This document shows positions 33,600 to 44,411 of a stretch of 64,000 nt of DNA, piece by piece (position 1 is the first letter of the stretch; each line of letters opens with the position of its first letter). The position numbers and the translations under genes are program-made. Under the pieces are notes generated by a model. It saw only the letters and a program-made list of their open reading frames with translations, made no database searches and had not been told where the DNA came from. The stretch comes from JAFKFH01 sp017307375 (GTDB lineage: Bacteria > Pseudomonadota > Alphaproteobacteria > Ferrovibrionales > Ferrovibrionaceae): the NCBI GenBank assembly GCA_965229335.1, contig OZ245874.1:4154001-4218000 (forward strand), in the 5' to 3' direction.

Positions 33600-35927
33600 C
33601 CCGTCCTCGCCGATCCGGAACGGCGCCGGGGCGAGCCCGGCGCGGGACCGCCGCGCCATCTCGGCGAAGGCGGCGGCCAGATGGCGGGCACTGCGCCCCG
33701 GATCGAACAGCGGCGCACCGTCGCGCAACGCGGCAAGCCGGACCCGCCGCCGCTCAAGCTCGGCCCGATCATTAGCCAGCGCGATCGCGGTGGCGACGAA
33801 ATCGGCGCTGTCGGGGCGGCTCATTTCCGGCATGCCGAGGGCCGTGACCATGCTGGTGGCGATGCGCTGCCCGACCCCCTGCCCCGCCCGCGTCAGCACC
33901 GGCAGCCCGGCCCACAGCGCATCGAGCGCCGTGGTCGAGGCCGTCGCGCGGAACGCGTCGAGGAACAGGTCCGCCAGGCGGTGCCGCAGGAAATGCACCG
34001 CCTTGTCCGCCACGAAGCCGGCGAAGACCAGCCGGTCCGGCGCCACCCCGCGCCGCGCCGCCGCCGCACGCAAATTGACCGCCGTGGCGGGCAGGCGATG
34101 CGGATTCGACAGCCACAGGACGCTGCCCGGCACCGCGCGCAGGATCTCGGCCCAGGCATCGAGGCATTCGCCGTCGATCTTCTGCGGATTGTTGAAGGCG
34201 CAGAACACGATCGCCTCGTCGGGCAGGCCGAAATCGCGCCGGGCGAGCGCGATATCCGGCAGGGCGGGCCGATCCGCCGGATGATAGCTCACCGGCAGCC
34301 GCACCGCCGCCTCGGCGTAGATCGCCTCGGCCCCCGGCGGCAGCACGACGTCGTCGGCCAGCAGATAGTCGAAGAACGAAAGGCTGAGGCCGCCGCCATG
34401 GTGGCCGATCCAGTAGAGCTGGACCGGCGCCGGCCGGCCGGCGAACAGCGCCGGGCGCGCATGCTGCATGAAGCCGGTCAGGTCGACCAGGACATCGAGT
34501 TGGTCGGCCGCGATCCGCGCGCGGGCTTCATCGTCGCTCAATCCCGCAAGATCGCGATAGCCGGCCATGCCGCCGACGAGGTCGCGGTAATGGGTCCCGG
34601 GGTCGCCGGCGCGGTCGACCAGCGCATAGCCCCGGATTTCCAGGGCAGCCGGGTCATGCGCCTGCAGCACGCCGCGCAGCACCTGCCCCATCGGCCGGTT
34701 GCCCAGGTCGGGCGAAACCAGCCCGACACGCACCGGCGGCAACGGCCGCCGCGGCGCGGGCGGCACCGATGCCGGTCCCGCCTCGGCCGACAACAGTGCC
34801 CCGCAACGCTGTCCGAGCGCCCGCAGGCGGGCCGGATCCAGGCCGATATAGGGGCCGAGATAGATCAGCTGGCCGGCCAGCCGCCAGTCGGTGATCGCGT
34901 CCGGGGCCAGCGCCGACCGGATCGCCGCGGCCAGTCGCGCGGCGCGCTCCAGGTCGGCGGCCAGGCTTGCCATGTTGAAGCGCCCGGTCAGCGCGGCGAT
35001 ATCGTCGGGGCACAGGGCCAGCACGCGATCGTAGGCGCGCGCCGCGTCTTCGACCCGGCTATCCTCGGCAGCGATCTGGGCCAGCCCCAACCACGCGTTG
35101 GTCCGTGCCGGATCGAGCGCGGCAGCCCGCCGCAACGCGCCGCCCCCCCCGGCGCCGCGCGCGCTGCCGCAATTGACCCAGGCGGCGGGATCGCCCGGCG
35201 CGGCCCGCACCGCCCGCTCCGCCCAGCGGCGGCGCGACGTGCCGGTCAGCAGCGCGGCATGGTTGACCAGCGCCGTGCCGAAGGCCGGGGCCAGCGCCAG
35301 GGCGCGCCGCCGCGCGGCACCGCCCCCGCCCAACCGCGCCAGCTCCTCGTGCAGGTCGGGCTGGGCGGGATCGAGTATCAGCGCGCGCCGGAAGAGCGCG
35401 GCCCGGTCGCCCGCCAGGCGGGCCAGGTTGGCCCAGGCCAGCGCCCCGTCCGGTTCGAAGGCGGCAAGGCCATGCAGCAGCGGCAGGGCCATCGCCGGAT
35501 CGACCGCGGCAAGCGCAAGCCGGGTCGGTCGATGGCGGGGGTCGAGCCGCAGGCAGCGTCGGAAGCCGATGGCATCGCCGGTCAGTTCGGCCAGCCGGAA
35601 CAGGGCGTCGCGGTGATCCGGCTGCAGGGCAACTGCCCGGCGGCTCGCTGCCGCCGCCGCGCCGCGATCGCCCAGGCTGGCCAGTACTGCGCCGAGATTG
35701 TTGTGTGCCTCGGTCAGGGCCGGCGCATGCCGCAGTGCCGCCTCGATGCGCTCGGCGCCGAGGGCCGCCCTGCCGGTCTGGAAGGCCAGCACGCCCGACA
35801 GGTGGAGCGTGTCCGGTTCGTCGGGCAGTTGTGAGAGAATCAGATCGTAGAGGCGCTCGGCGCCCGCCAGGTCGCCCGCCTGATGCAACGCCAGCGCGCG
35901 CGTCAGAACCTCGGCCAGCGTCGCCAT
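33588..35927 (-). CDS. TPR-containing GT41 glycosyltransferase (SPINDLY/OGT-like)
   Basis: A 779-residue protein. Residues about 1-330 are degenerate TPR repeats (ALALHQAGDLAGAERLYDLIL, AHNNLGAVLASLGDRGAAAA). From about 385 a GT41 catalytic region follows: GLVSPDLGNRPMGQVLRG, then LYWIGHHGGGLSLSFFDYLLAD, VFCAFNNPQKI and LFLDAFRATASTTALDALWAGLPVLT. These match nucleotide-sugar-binding parts of O-GlcNAc transferase-like enzymes. It probably glycosylates protein Ser/Thr. Acceptor and sugar are unknown; flagellin genes are not nearby. Confidence 0.85.
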   Translation of the reverse strand: MATLAEVLTRALALHQAGDLAGAERLYDLILSQLPDEPDTLHLSGVLAFQTGRAALGAERIEAALRHAPALTEAHNNLGAVLASLGDRGAAAAASRRAVALQPDHRDALFRLAELTGDAIGFRRCLRLDPRHRPTRLALAAVDPAMALPLLHGLAAFEPDGALAWANLARLAGDRAALFRRALILDPAQPDLHEELARLGGGGAARRRALALAPAFGTALVNHAALLTGTSRRRWAERAVRAAPGDPAAWVNCGSARGAGGGGALRRAAALDPARTNAWLGLAQIAAEDSRVEDAARAYDRVLALCPDDIAALTGRFNMASLAADLERAARLAAAIRSALAPDAITDWRLAGQLIYLGPYIGLDPARLRALGQRCGALLSAEAGPASVPPAPRRPLPPVRVGLVSPDLGNRPMGQVLRGVLQAHDPAALEIRGYALVDRAGDPGTHYRDLVGGMAGYRDLAGLSDDEARARIAADQLDVLVDLTGFMQHARPALFAGRPAPVQLYWIGHHGGGLSLSFFDYLLADDVVLPPGAEAIYAEAAVRLPVSYHPADRPALPDIALARRDFGLPDEAIVFCAFNNPQKIDGECLDAWAEILRAVPGSVLWLSNPHRLPATAVNLRAAAARRGVAPDRLVFAGFVADKAVHFLRHRLADLFLDAFRATASTTALDALWAGLPVLTRAGQGVGQRIATSMVTALGMPEMSRPDSADFVATAIALANDRAELERRRVRLAALRDGAPLFDPGRSARHLAAAFAEMARRSRAGLAPAPFRIGEDGSVG

Positions 35928-35991
35928 CAGAACCCCGTCCCCCGTGTCGGCCAGTCGAAACTAGCCTGAAGGCAGGGCGCTTCGCAAACCG

Positions 35992-36324
35992 TCAGAATTC
36001 GCCGTAGAGCTTCTTGGTCAGCCCGCGCATCGCCAGCGGCGTCGTCGTCTCCGATCGCCGGATCGACCAGCCGTCGATCACATGCGAGATATCGCGGATC
36101 AGGATATCGATCTGTTCCATGTTGGCGGATTCGATCTTGGGCTCGATGTGGTCGAGACGCCGCAGGAAGCCGCGGGCATAGGTCTGGTTGACCCCGTCCT
36201 CGAGCCCGGCTTCCAGGATTTCGCGCAGCCGGCGCAACGTTTTCTCGGCGCGATCACGCTTCTGGTCGACCGTTGCGGTTAAAGGCCTCATTTTTCGTGC
36301 GATATCTCTTAATTCGGAAACCAT
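35992..36324 (-). CDS. Uncharacterised helical protein
   Basis: A 110-residue charged, helical protein (RAEKTLRRLREILEAG, RRLDHIEPKIESANMEQIDILIRDIS). The start is uncertain. ATG at 36324 is used; the frame continues to a TTG at 36396, and no good ribosome site is visible for either. I do not recognise a family. It lies between the glycosyltransferase and the hybrid kinase. Confidence 0.5.
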   Translation of the reverse strand: MVSELRDIARKMRPLTATVDQKRDRAEKTLRRLREILEAGLEDGVNQTYARGFLRRLDHIEPKIESANMEQIDILIRDISHVIDGWSIRRSETTTPLAMRGLTKKLYGEF

Positions 36325-36411
36325 CCGTCGGCGCGGTAACCAATAGAGGCGCCTTACGGATCGGTCAAGATCGCGAAAGACAGGTCCGACGTACAATTAT
36401 CGCCTGGACGG

Positions 36412-38454
36412 TCACGCCGTCGCGTCGCCGGCGAGATGGCGTGACAGCTTGTCCGCCAGTTCCCACTCCGGAAACGGCTTGCGGATGATCTGGTCCTGGT
36501 GGATGCCGGCCAGGCCCGAGGCATCGGCGTAGCCCGTGGCGAACAGCACCGGCAGGCCCGGCCGCCGGGTCCGTATTTCGCGCGCCAGTTCGGCGCCGTT
36601 CATCCCGGGCATGGCAAAGTCGAGCAGGACGAGGGCGACATGCGCATTGCGTTCGAGCAGATCGAGCGCGGCCCCGCCGCTGCCCGCCTCGAACACGCCA
36701 TAGCCGAGATCCCGCAGCATGGCCGCGGTGACCTCGCGAACCGCGCCGTCATCGTCGACCAGCAGGACGATCGCGCCCTTGGGCTGGCGGTCGACCGGCT
36801 GCCGGCGCCGGCCCGGCTCGGCCTGCACGATCGCCCGGGCGCGCGGCAGGTAGACCTTGACCGATGTCCCGTGGCCGGGCCGGGTCGCGATACGGACCCC
36901 GCCCCCGGACTGCTTGGCCAGGCCATAGACCTGGCTGAGGCCGAGGCCGGAACCCTTGCCGACCGACTTGGTGGTGAAGAACGGCTCGAACGCCTTGGCC
37001 AGCACCTCGTCGCTCATGCCCGAGCCGGTATCGGAGACGGCGACCATCACGTAGTCGCCCGCCGTCGGCTGCTCGGGCCGCAGCGGCGGCCCGAGCACCA
37101 CATTGGCCGTCTCGACGGTCAGGGTCCCCCCGACCTCCATCGCGTCGCGCGCGTTGATGGCGAGATTCAGGACGACCAGCTCGATCTGCGTCGGGTCGAC
37201 CATCGCCGGCCACAGCCCCGGGTACAGCCGCACCTGGATGCGGATGCTGCCGCCCATCGTCGACTGCAGCAGGTCGTGCATGCCGGAGACCGTCTCGTTC
37301 AGGTCGACCGGCTTCGGCTCGAGCTTCTGCCGGCGCGAGAAGGCCAGCAGTTGGGCGGTCAGCTTGGCGCCGCGCTCGGCCGCCTGGACGATCATGTCGA
37401 GGCGGCGCCGCTGCTCGTGGTCCGACGCGCCCTTCTGCAGGCGGCGGGCATTGCCGAGCACGACGGTGAGCAGATTGTTGAAGTCATGGGCGACACCCGA
37501 GGTCAGCTGGCCGACCGCCTCCAGCCGCTGGGCCTGCCGCAGGGCCGACTGGATCTTCTCCCGCTCGACGATCTGCGCGGCGAGCTGGCGATTCGCCTGC
37601 TCCAGCTCGACCGTGCGCTCGGCAACGCGCCGCTCCAGCAGCATTTCCAGATTCTGCTGCGCGGTGACGTCGGTATTGGTGCCGAACCAGCGCAGGACCC
37701 GGCCCGCTTCGTCGCGGATCGGCGCGGCGCGGGTCAGGAACGGACGAAACTCGCCCGATGCCGCGCGCAGGGCCAAGGTCATCTCGAACGGTTCGCCGGA
37801 CTTCAGCGAAGCCTGCCAGCGCGTCATGAAGGCCGGCAGCACCGCCGGGTCGTGGACCGCCTGCCAGCCCTGCGCCGCCATCTCCTCCGGGCTCGAGCCG
37901 GTATAGTCGTACCAGCGCTGGTTGTACCAGAACACGCGGCCCCCGGGCTCGGCCATCCAGGCAAGCTGCGGGATCGTCTCGACCATGATCGAGAACTGCG
38001 CCTCGGCGGCCCGGATCTCCTCGATGCGCCGACGCGCCTCGTACTGGCGACGGCGACTGCGCAGGGCGGTCTGCACCACGCTGACCAGCGTCGTCGGGTG
38101 GAATGGCCGTTCGAGAAAGGTGACGTTGCCCAGCACGCCCATCAGCCGCCGAGCGCCCGGGTTGCGCTCGAGCCCCGCGCCACGCAGCGACAGCACGATG
38201 AAGGGAAAGTCGGACCAGGCCGGCTGCCCGGCGACCAGACCGGCCAGGCCGGCAAGATCGGCATCGAGCAGCGCTTCCTCGACGATCAGGGCCATGGCCG
38301 CACCGCTCGCGACCCCGTCGCAAAGCCCCGGCAGATCCAGGCAGACCGAAACCGCCAGCCCCGCCTCGCCCAGGATCTGCGAGGCGATCGCCGCATCGCG
38401 TCCTGCCGGGGCAAGGACCAGGGCGCGTTCCGGCCCCCCCTCGCCGCCGGTCAC
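36412..38454 (-). CDS. Hybrid PAS histidine kinase with terminal receiver
   Basis: A 680-residue signalling protein. Residues about 10-135 look like a degenerate receiver domain. A PAS domain at about 150-275 begins QFSIMVETIPQLAWMAEPGG. The HisKA box is VAHDFNNLLTVVLGNARRL with the phospho-accepting His. HATPase_C motifs are NLAINARDAM, VSDTGSGM and GKGSGLGLSQVYGL. A receiver near 555-670 has VLLVDDDGAVREV and the phospho-acceptor Asp in VLLDFAMPGMNG. The gene overlaps the KaiC-like gene by four bases, so the two are translated together. Confidence 0.9.
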   Translation of the reverse strand: MTGGEGGPERALVLAPAGRDAAIASQILGEAGLAVSVCLDLPGLCDGVASGAAMALIVEEALLDADLAGLAGLVAGQPAWSDFPFIVLSLRGAGLERNPGARRLMGVLGNVTFLERPFHPTTLVSVVQTALRSRRRQYEARRRIEEIRAAEAQFSIMVETIPQLAWMAEPGGRVFWYNQRWYDYTGSSPEEMAAQGWQAVHDPAVLPAFMTRWQASLKSGEPFEMTLALRAASGEFRPFLTRAAPIRDEAGRVLRWFGTNTDVTAQQNLEMLLERRVAERTVELEQANRQLAAQIVEREKIQSALRQAQRLEAVGQLTSGVAHDFNNLLTVVLGNARRLQKGASDHEQRRRLDMIVQAAERGAKLTAQLLAFSRRQKLEPKPVDLNETVSGMHDLLQSTMGGSIRIQVRLYPGLWPAMVDPTQIELVVLNLAINARDAMEVGGTLTVETANVVLGPPLRPEQPTAGDYVMVAVSDTGSGMSDEVLAKAFEPFFTTKSVGKGSGLGLSQVYGLAKQSGGGVRIATRPGHGTSVKVYLPRARAIVQAEPGRRRQPVDRQPKGAIVLLVDDDGAVREVTAAMLRDLGYGVFEAGSGGAALDLLERNAHVALVLLDFAMPGMNGAELAREIRTRRPGLPVLFATGYADASGLAGIHQDQIIRKPFPEWELADKLSRHLAGDATA

Positions 38455-39941
38455 CGGGCCGCCGCCCCGCCTGTCAGCGGCATGTCGTCCACCAGGACCG
38501 GGATGCCGCGCAGGACCCCCTGGAAATTGTCGAGCGGCGGTCCGACGTCGAGGCCGTCCGACGTCACGGCCAGTTCCCGGATCGTGGTTTCGTGGGCCCC
38601 GGCCCGCTTCTTGATCACCGATACCGCGCGACGCACGCGCCCGCGTGCCTCGAAATAGCGCAGCAGGATGACGGTGTCGGCGAGATAGGTGATGTCGACC
38701 GGCGTCTTCATGTCGCCGACCAGCCCGTGCTGGGCGATGGTCAGGAAGGTGGTGACGCCCTGGCGATTGAGGAACTGCAGCAGTTCGTGAATGTGGAGCA
38801 CCAGGAATTGCTCCTCCGGCATCGCCGCCTGATAGCCGTTCAGGCTGTCGATGATCACCGTTCCGGCACCGGTCTCGGCGATGCAGGCGCGGACGCGGGC
38901 GGCGAATTCGCCCGGCGACTGTTCGGCGGCATCGACCTGCTGGATCACCAGCGCGCCCTCCGCCCGCAGCGCATCGAGATCGATGCCGAAACCGCGGGCG
39001 CGCGCGGTGAGCAACCCGACCTCCTCGTCGAAGATGAACAGGCCGACGCGCTCGCCGCGCCGGATCGCCGCCAGCGCGAATTGCAGCGTCAGCAGGGATT
39101 TGCCGGTGCCGGTCGGGCCGAGGACCAGGGTGCTGGTGCCGCGCTCGACCCCGCCGCCCAGCAGGGCGTCCAGCCCCCGGATGCCGCTCGGCGCCGGGCT
39201 GCGGTCGAAGACCGTGCGATGCTCGGAAGCGACCAGCCGCGGATAGATCCGCAGTCCGCCGGTCTTGATGCTGAAATCGTGATAGCCGCCGCGGAACGGC
39301 CGGCCCCGATATTTCAACACCCGGACCCGGCGCCGTTCGCTGCCGTAGTTCGGCAGCATCTCCTCCAGCCGCACGACGCCATGGGCCACGCTGTGCACCG
39401 TCTTGTCGGTCGTCTCCGACGTCAGGTCGTCCAGCATCAGCACGGTTGCCCCGTGCCGGGCGAAATAGTGCTTCAAGGCGAGCACCTGCCGACGATAGCG
39501 CAGCGAACTCTGCGCCAGCAGCCGGATCTCCGAAAGACTGTCGATGACGATGCGGTCGGGTCCGATCCGCTCGACCGCCTCGAAGATCATCCGGGTCGTC
39601 TCGCCCAGTTCGAGGTCCGAGGAATAGAGCAGGCTCTGCTGCTGCCGCTCGTCGAGCAGCCGTTCCGGCGGAATCAGTTCGAAGATGTCGATGCCGCCGA
39701 GATCCCAGCCATGCGCGAGGGCAGAATCGCCCAGTTCCGCCTCGGTTTCGGACAGCGTGATGTAGAGGCAGCGTTCGCCGGCCGCAGCGCCGGTCAGCAG
39801 AAATTGCAGCGCCGTCGTCGTCTTGCCGGTCCCCGGGCTGCCCTCCAGCAGGAAGACGCGATCACGGGCAAAGCCGCCATCGAGGATTTCATCGAGCCCG
39901 CTGACGCCGGTGGCGGCGTCCCTCGACTTGTCTATCGCCAT
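38451..39941 (-). CDS. KaiC-like double-domain RecA-type ATPase
   Basis: A 496-residue KaiC homologue. Domain 1 has Walker A GSPGTGKTT (about 34-42) and domain 2 has GPTGTGKS (about 276-283); FIFDEE and VIIDSLNGY follow in domain 2. The catalytic TY pair (ITYLADTVILL) replaces the S-T phosphorylation pair of the cyanobacterial clock protein. It is thus probably a signalling ATPase rather than an oscillator. KaiA and KaiB are absent in the window. Its stop overlaps the hybrid kinase start, which suggests a direct partnership. Confidence 0.88.
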   Translation of the reverse strand: MAIDKSRDAATGVSGLDEILDGGFARDRVFLLEGSPGTGKTTTALQFLLTGAAAGERCLYITLSETEAELGDSALAHGWDLGGIDIFELIPPERLLDERQQQSLLYSSDLELGETTRMIFEAVERIGPDRIVIDSLSEIRLLAQSSLRYRRQVLALKHYFARHGATVLMLDDLTSETTDKTVHSVAHGVVRLEEMLPNYGSERRRVRVLKYRGRPFRGGYHDFSIKTGGLRIYPRLVASEHRTVFDRSPAPSGIRGLDALLGGGVERGTSTLVLGPTGTGKSLLTLQFALAAIRRGERVGLFIFDEEVGLLTARARGFGIDLDALRAEGALVIQQVDAAEQSPGEFAARVRACIAETGAGTVIIDSLNGYQAAMPEEQFLVLHIHELLQFLNRQGVTTFLTIAQHGLVGDMKTPVDITYLADTVILLRYFEARGRVRRAVSVIKKRAGAHETTIRELAVTSDGLDVGPPLDNFQGVLRGIPVLVDDMPLTGGAAAR

Positions 39942-40068
39942 CGCCCTTTCTCATTCCCAGCTGCGATCCGCGTCGGACGACGGGAAAACCCGCCGCGCCG
40001 CCGGCGCGAACGATCCGGAAAGGACAGTCGCGCCAGTCGCATAGCGCCTATGGCGAGGCAAAGGTTCC

Positions 40069-41172
40069 CTACTTTGGTCGGGCCGCCAGGAGTTGCAGGG
40101 AATGGCGCGCGATCACCCCCTCCTCGTCGGTCGGGATGACACGGATCGCAACGCGGGATTGCGCGCCGTCGATGCGGCGGGCATTGGCGCCATTGGCGTC
40201 GGCGTCGAGCCGCGCGCCGAGCCAGGCGCAGCGTTCGACGACCGCCGCGCGCACCGGGGGCGAATGCTCGCCGATGCCGGCGGTGAAGACGAGGCCGTCA
40301 AGCCCGCCGAGCGCCGCGACCAGCGAACCGATCTCGCGGGCGATGCGATAGCAGAACAGGGCGACGGCCTCGGCCGCTTCCGGCCGGTCGCTCGCCGTCA
40401 GGTCGCGCATGTCGCCGGACAGGCCCGACACGCCGAGCAGGCCCGAATCCTTGTAGAGCATGTCGCGGACCTGGGCCGGCGTCATCCCGCGCTGCTCCAG
40501 CAGATGCAGGACGACCCCCGGATCGAGGCTGCCGCAGCGTGTCGCCATCACCAGGCCTTCGAGGGCCGAGAAGCCCATGGTCGAGGCGACGCTGCGGCCG
40601 CCGGCGATGGCGCAGAGGCTGGCCCCGGCACCGAGATGGCAGACGATGACCCGGCCCGCGGCGAGATCCGGTTCCTCGGCCTTCAGCACCCCGGCGATAT
40701 GCTCGTAGGACAGGCCGTGAAAGCCGTAGCGCCGCACCCCCTCGGCCTCGAGCCGCCGGGGCAGGCCGAACAGCGTTGCCAGCCGCGGCTGGCCGGCGTG
40801 GAAGGCCGTGTCGAAACAGGCGACCTGCAGCACGCCCGGCGCCATCTCGCGCGCCGCGCGGACGCCTGCCAGGTTGTGGGGTTCGTGCAGCGGTGCCAGC
40901 GGCACGTAGGCCTCCAGCGCCGCCAGCATCTCCGGCGTGACCACGGCGGGCTCGACGAAACGGTCGCCGCCATGGACGATGCGGTGGCCGATCGCCGCCG
41001 GCCGCACGCCGCCGAGATGCGCGGCGGCCCAGTCGAGCACTTCGGTCATCGCCTTGGCATGGCCACCCGGCGCGATGCGCTGGACCACGCCGCCCTCGAG
41101 GTGACGGTCACCGTCGTAGAGCGCGTATTTCAGGCTGGAAGAACCGGCGTTCAGGACCAGGATCGGCTGCAT
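40069..41172 (-). CDS. ackA: Acetate kinase
   Basis: A 367-residue ASKHA-fold kinase interconverting acetate and acetyl phosphate. Key motifs are LVLNAGSSSLKYAL at the N-terminus, GHRIVHGGDRF, FDTAFH (catalytic Asp), RRYGFHGLSYEHI, VCHLGAGASLCAI, and VFTAGIGEHSPPVR. The ATG at 41172 was chosen because it begins the first motif; it lies five bases past the FabI stop. The gene ends a phosphotransacetylase-fabI-ackA operon. Confidence 0.93.
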   Translation of the reverse strand: MQPILVLNAGSSSLKYALYDGDRHLEGGVVQRIAPGGHAKAMTEVLDWAAAHLGGVRPAAIGHRIVHGGDRFVEPAVVTPEMLAALEAYVPLAPLHEPHNLAGVRAAREMAPGVLQVACFDTAFHAGQPRLATLFGLPRRLEAEGVRRYGFHGLSYEHIAGVLKAEEPDLAAGRVIVCHLGAGASLCAIAGGRSVASTMGFSALEGLVMATRCGSLDPGVVLHLLEQRGMTPAQVRDMLYKDSGLLGVSGLSGDMRDLTASDRPEAAEAVALFCYRIAREIGSLVAALGGLDGLVFTAGIGEHSPPVRAAVVERCAWLGARLDADANGANARRIDGAQSRVAIRVIPTDEEGVIARHSLQLLAARPK

Positions 41173-41177
41173 GACGC

Positions 41178-41966
41178 TCACCCCATCACGTTGAAGCCGC
41201 CATCGACATAGACGACGTTGCCGGTCAGCAGACGAGCGAACGGCGTACACAGATAGGCGGTTGCCGCGCCGACATCGTCGATGTCGACCAGGCTGTGCGA
41301 CGGGGCGCGCAGCACCGCCTCGTCGAGCAGGCGGTCGAAACCCTTCAGGCCCGATGCCGCGCGCGTCTTGAGCGGCCCCGGCGAGACGGCATGAACGCGG
41401 ATGCCCTTCGGCCCCAGTTCATGCGACAGGTAGCGGACCGAAGCTTCCAGCGCAGCCTTGACCGGCCCCATCAGATTGTAGTTGGGGATGACCTTGCGGG
41501 CGCCGTGATAGGTCATGGTGATCAGTGCCCCGCCCTCGGTCATCAGGGGCTCGGCGGCGCGGGCCAGCCGGATAAAGGAATGGCAAGAGATATCCATCGC
41601 CGCGCCGAAGCCTTCCGCCGACGAATCGACCAGCCGGCCATGCAGGTCCTCCTTCGGGGCGAAGGCGATCGAGTGGATCAGGAAGTCGAGCCGCCCCCAC
41701 TCGCGCGCGATTTGCTCGAACAGCGCCGCCTGCTGCGCCATGTCGCGCACGTCGAGCGGTTCGAGCATCGCGGCCCCCAGCGCCTCGGCCAGCGGCGCCA
41801 CGAAGCCATGCGCCTTCTGGTTCAGATAGGTCAGCGCCAGATCGGCCCCCAGCGCCCGGCAGGCGCGGGCACAGCCATAGGCGATCGAATTCTCGTTGGC
41901 GATGCCGACGATCAGGCCCTTCTTGCCGGCGAGCGCAGCGCCCGGCGGCAGCGACAGATCGGCCAT
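41178..41966 (-). CDS. fabI: Enoyl-ACP reductase
   Basis: A 262-residue FabI-type reductase for the last step of fatty-acid elongation. GKKGLIVGIANENSIAYGCA is the N-terminal cofactor site and IHSIAFAPKEDLHG the substrate loop. The active-site Tyr and Lys are in YNLMGPVKAALE (Y-x6-K). The C-terminus is TGNVVYVDGGFNVMG. GGAGGAGGG precedes the ATG at 41966. Its place between phosphotransacetylase and acetate kinase recurs in alphaproteobacteria. Confidence 0.92.
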   Translation of the reverse strand: MADLSLPPGAALAGKKGLIVGIANENSIAYGCARACRALGADLALTYLNQKAHGFVAPLAEALGAAMLEPLDVRDMAQQAALFEQIAREWGRLDFLIHSIAFAPKEDLHGRLVDSSAEGFGAAMDISCHSFIRLARAAEPLMTEGGALITMTYHGARKVIPNYNLMGPVKAALEASVRYLSHELGPKGIRVHAVSPGPLKTRAASGLKGFDRLLDEAVLRAPSHSLVDIDDVGAATAYLCTPFARLLTGNVVYVDGGFNVMG

Positions 41967-41982
41967 GCTGGCCCTCCTCCGA

Positions 41983-42915
41983 TTACGAGACGATGGCGGC
42001 GCGGGCGCGCGCGACCTTGACCGCCACCGCGGCGGAAGCCAGCCGGGTCGCGGCATGGTCGGCACGGCTGGTCAGCATGATCGGCACCCGGGCCCCCATC
42101 ACGATGCCGGCCGAGCGGGCACCGGCAAAATAGGACAGCTGCTTGGCCAGCATGTTGCCGGCCTCGAGATCGGGCACCAGCAGGATGTCGGCCTGGCCGG
42201 CCACCGGCGAGGCGATGCCCTTGGCCTGGGCCGCCTCGGGGCTGATCGCATTGTCGAACGCCAGCGGGCCGTCGACCAGCGCGCCGGTGATCTGGCCGCG
42301 ATCGGCCATCTTGCACAGGGCGGCGGCATCGATCGTCGTCGGCAGCTTCGGGTTGACGGTCTCGACCGCCGACAGGATCGCGACCTTCGGCCTGATCACG
42401 CCGAGGGCGCGGGCCACGTCGATCGCGTTCTGCAGGATGTCGGCCTTCTCGGCCAGCGTCGGATAGATGTTGATTGCGGCGTCGGTGATGAACAGCAGGC
42501 GCTCGTAGGCGGGGACGTCCATGACGAAGACGTGGCTGGTGCGCCGCGCGGTGCGCAAGCCCCCCTCCTTGGCGACGACCGCGGCCATCAGTTCGTCGGT
42601 ATGCAGGCTGCCCTTCATCAGCGCCGCGACCGCACCGGAGCGGGCCAGCGCCACGGCACGCTCGGCCGCCTCGTGGCTGTGTTCGGTGGCCACCAGGTCG
42701 AAGGCGGCGATGTCGACGCCTGCAGCCTCGGCCGTGGCGCGGATCTTGGCGGGCGGACCGACCAGCACCGGGCGGATCAGCCCGGCATCGGCCGCGGCCA
42801 CCGCCCCCGCCAGGCTGTCCCGGTCGCACGGGTGGACGACGGCGCAGGGCAGCGGTGCGGCGGCCGCCGCTTCGGCCACCATCGCTTCGAAGATCGCCGA
42901 TGCAGTTTCGTTCAT
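41983..42915 (-). CDS. Phosphate acetyl/butyryltransferase
   Basis: A 310-residue phosphotransacetylase-family enzyme, transferring an acyl group between CoA and phosphate. Conserved parts are LMKGSLHTDELMAAV, ITDAAINIYPTL and SPVAGQADILLVPDLEAGNML. No MaoC hydratase domain is fused. With acetate kinase two genes downstream it would complete the acetyl-CoA to acetate pathway. Acetyl versus butyryl specificity is not decidable here. Confidence 0.9.
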   Translation of the reverse strand: MNETASAIFEAMVAEAAAAAPLPCAVVHPCDRDSLAGAVAAADAGLIRPVLVGPPAKIRATAEAAGVDIAAFDLVATEHSHEAAERAVALARSGAVAALMKGSLHTDELMAAVVAKEGGLRTARRTSHVFVMDVPAYERLLFITDAAINIYPTLAEKADILQNAIDVARALGVIRPKVAILSAVETVNPKLPTTIDAAALCKMADRGQITGALVDGPLAFDNAISPEAAQAKGIASPVAGQADILLVPDLEAGNMLAKQLSYFAGARSAGIVMGARVPIMLTSRADHAATRLASAAVAVKVARARAAIVS

Positions 42916-43013
42916 GCGTGCCTCTCACAAGGTTTGGCGACAACCTAGCGGCCGGCGGGAATTGTGCACTGCGGCAAAACGGCACGCTACACCGAAGTGG
43001 ATCGGACCGGGGA

Positions 43014-43052
43014 GGCAAAGAAAAAGCCGCCGGGCCTTTCGGCCGGCGGCTT
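43014..43052 (-). terminator. Intrinsic terminator downstream of the acyl-CoA dehydrogenase gene
   Basis: AAGCCGCCGG (43024-43033) pairs with CCGGCGGCTT (43043-43052). Read on the minus strand the hairpin is followed by TTTCTTTG. It ends leftward transcription from the acyl-CoA dehydrogenase gene, whose stop is about 100 bp upstream. Confidence 0.75.
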
Positions 43053-43151
43053 CGAGTTTGTATCAGGGGAGGAAACACGCCTGAACTGGTAAGGAGACTA
43101 GCCCGGAACCGGTTAAAGGTGCGTCACCTCGTGTAATGTTTTGTCTGTCAT

Positions 43152-44357
<1,206 letters not shown>

Positions 44358-44411
44358 CTCCGTCTCCTCCGGTACTGGGTTGTCCGAAGGGTAGAAACAG
44401 CCTATCCATCA

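Noticed and set aside
33681..35834. 717-codon plus-strand frame
   Set aside because: It is antisense to the GT41 glycosyltransferase gene and has no recognisable domain.
36499..38658. 719-codon plus-strand frame
   Set aside because: It is antisense to the hybrid histidine kinase, whose HisKA, HATPase and receiver motifs are unambiguous.
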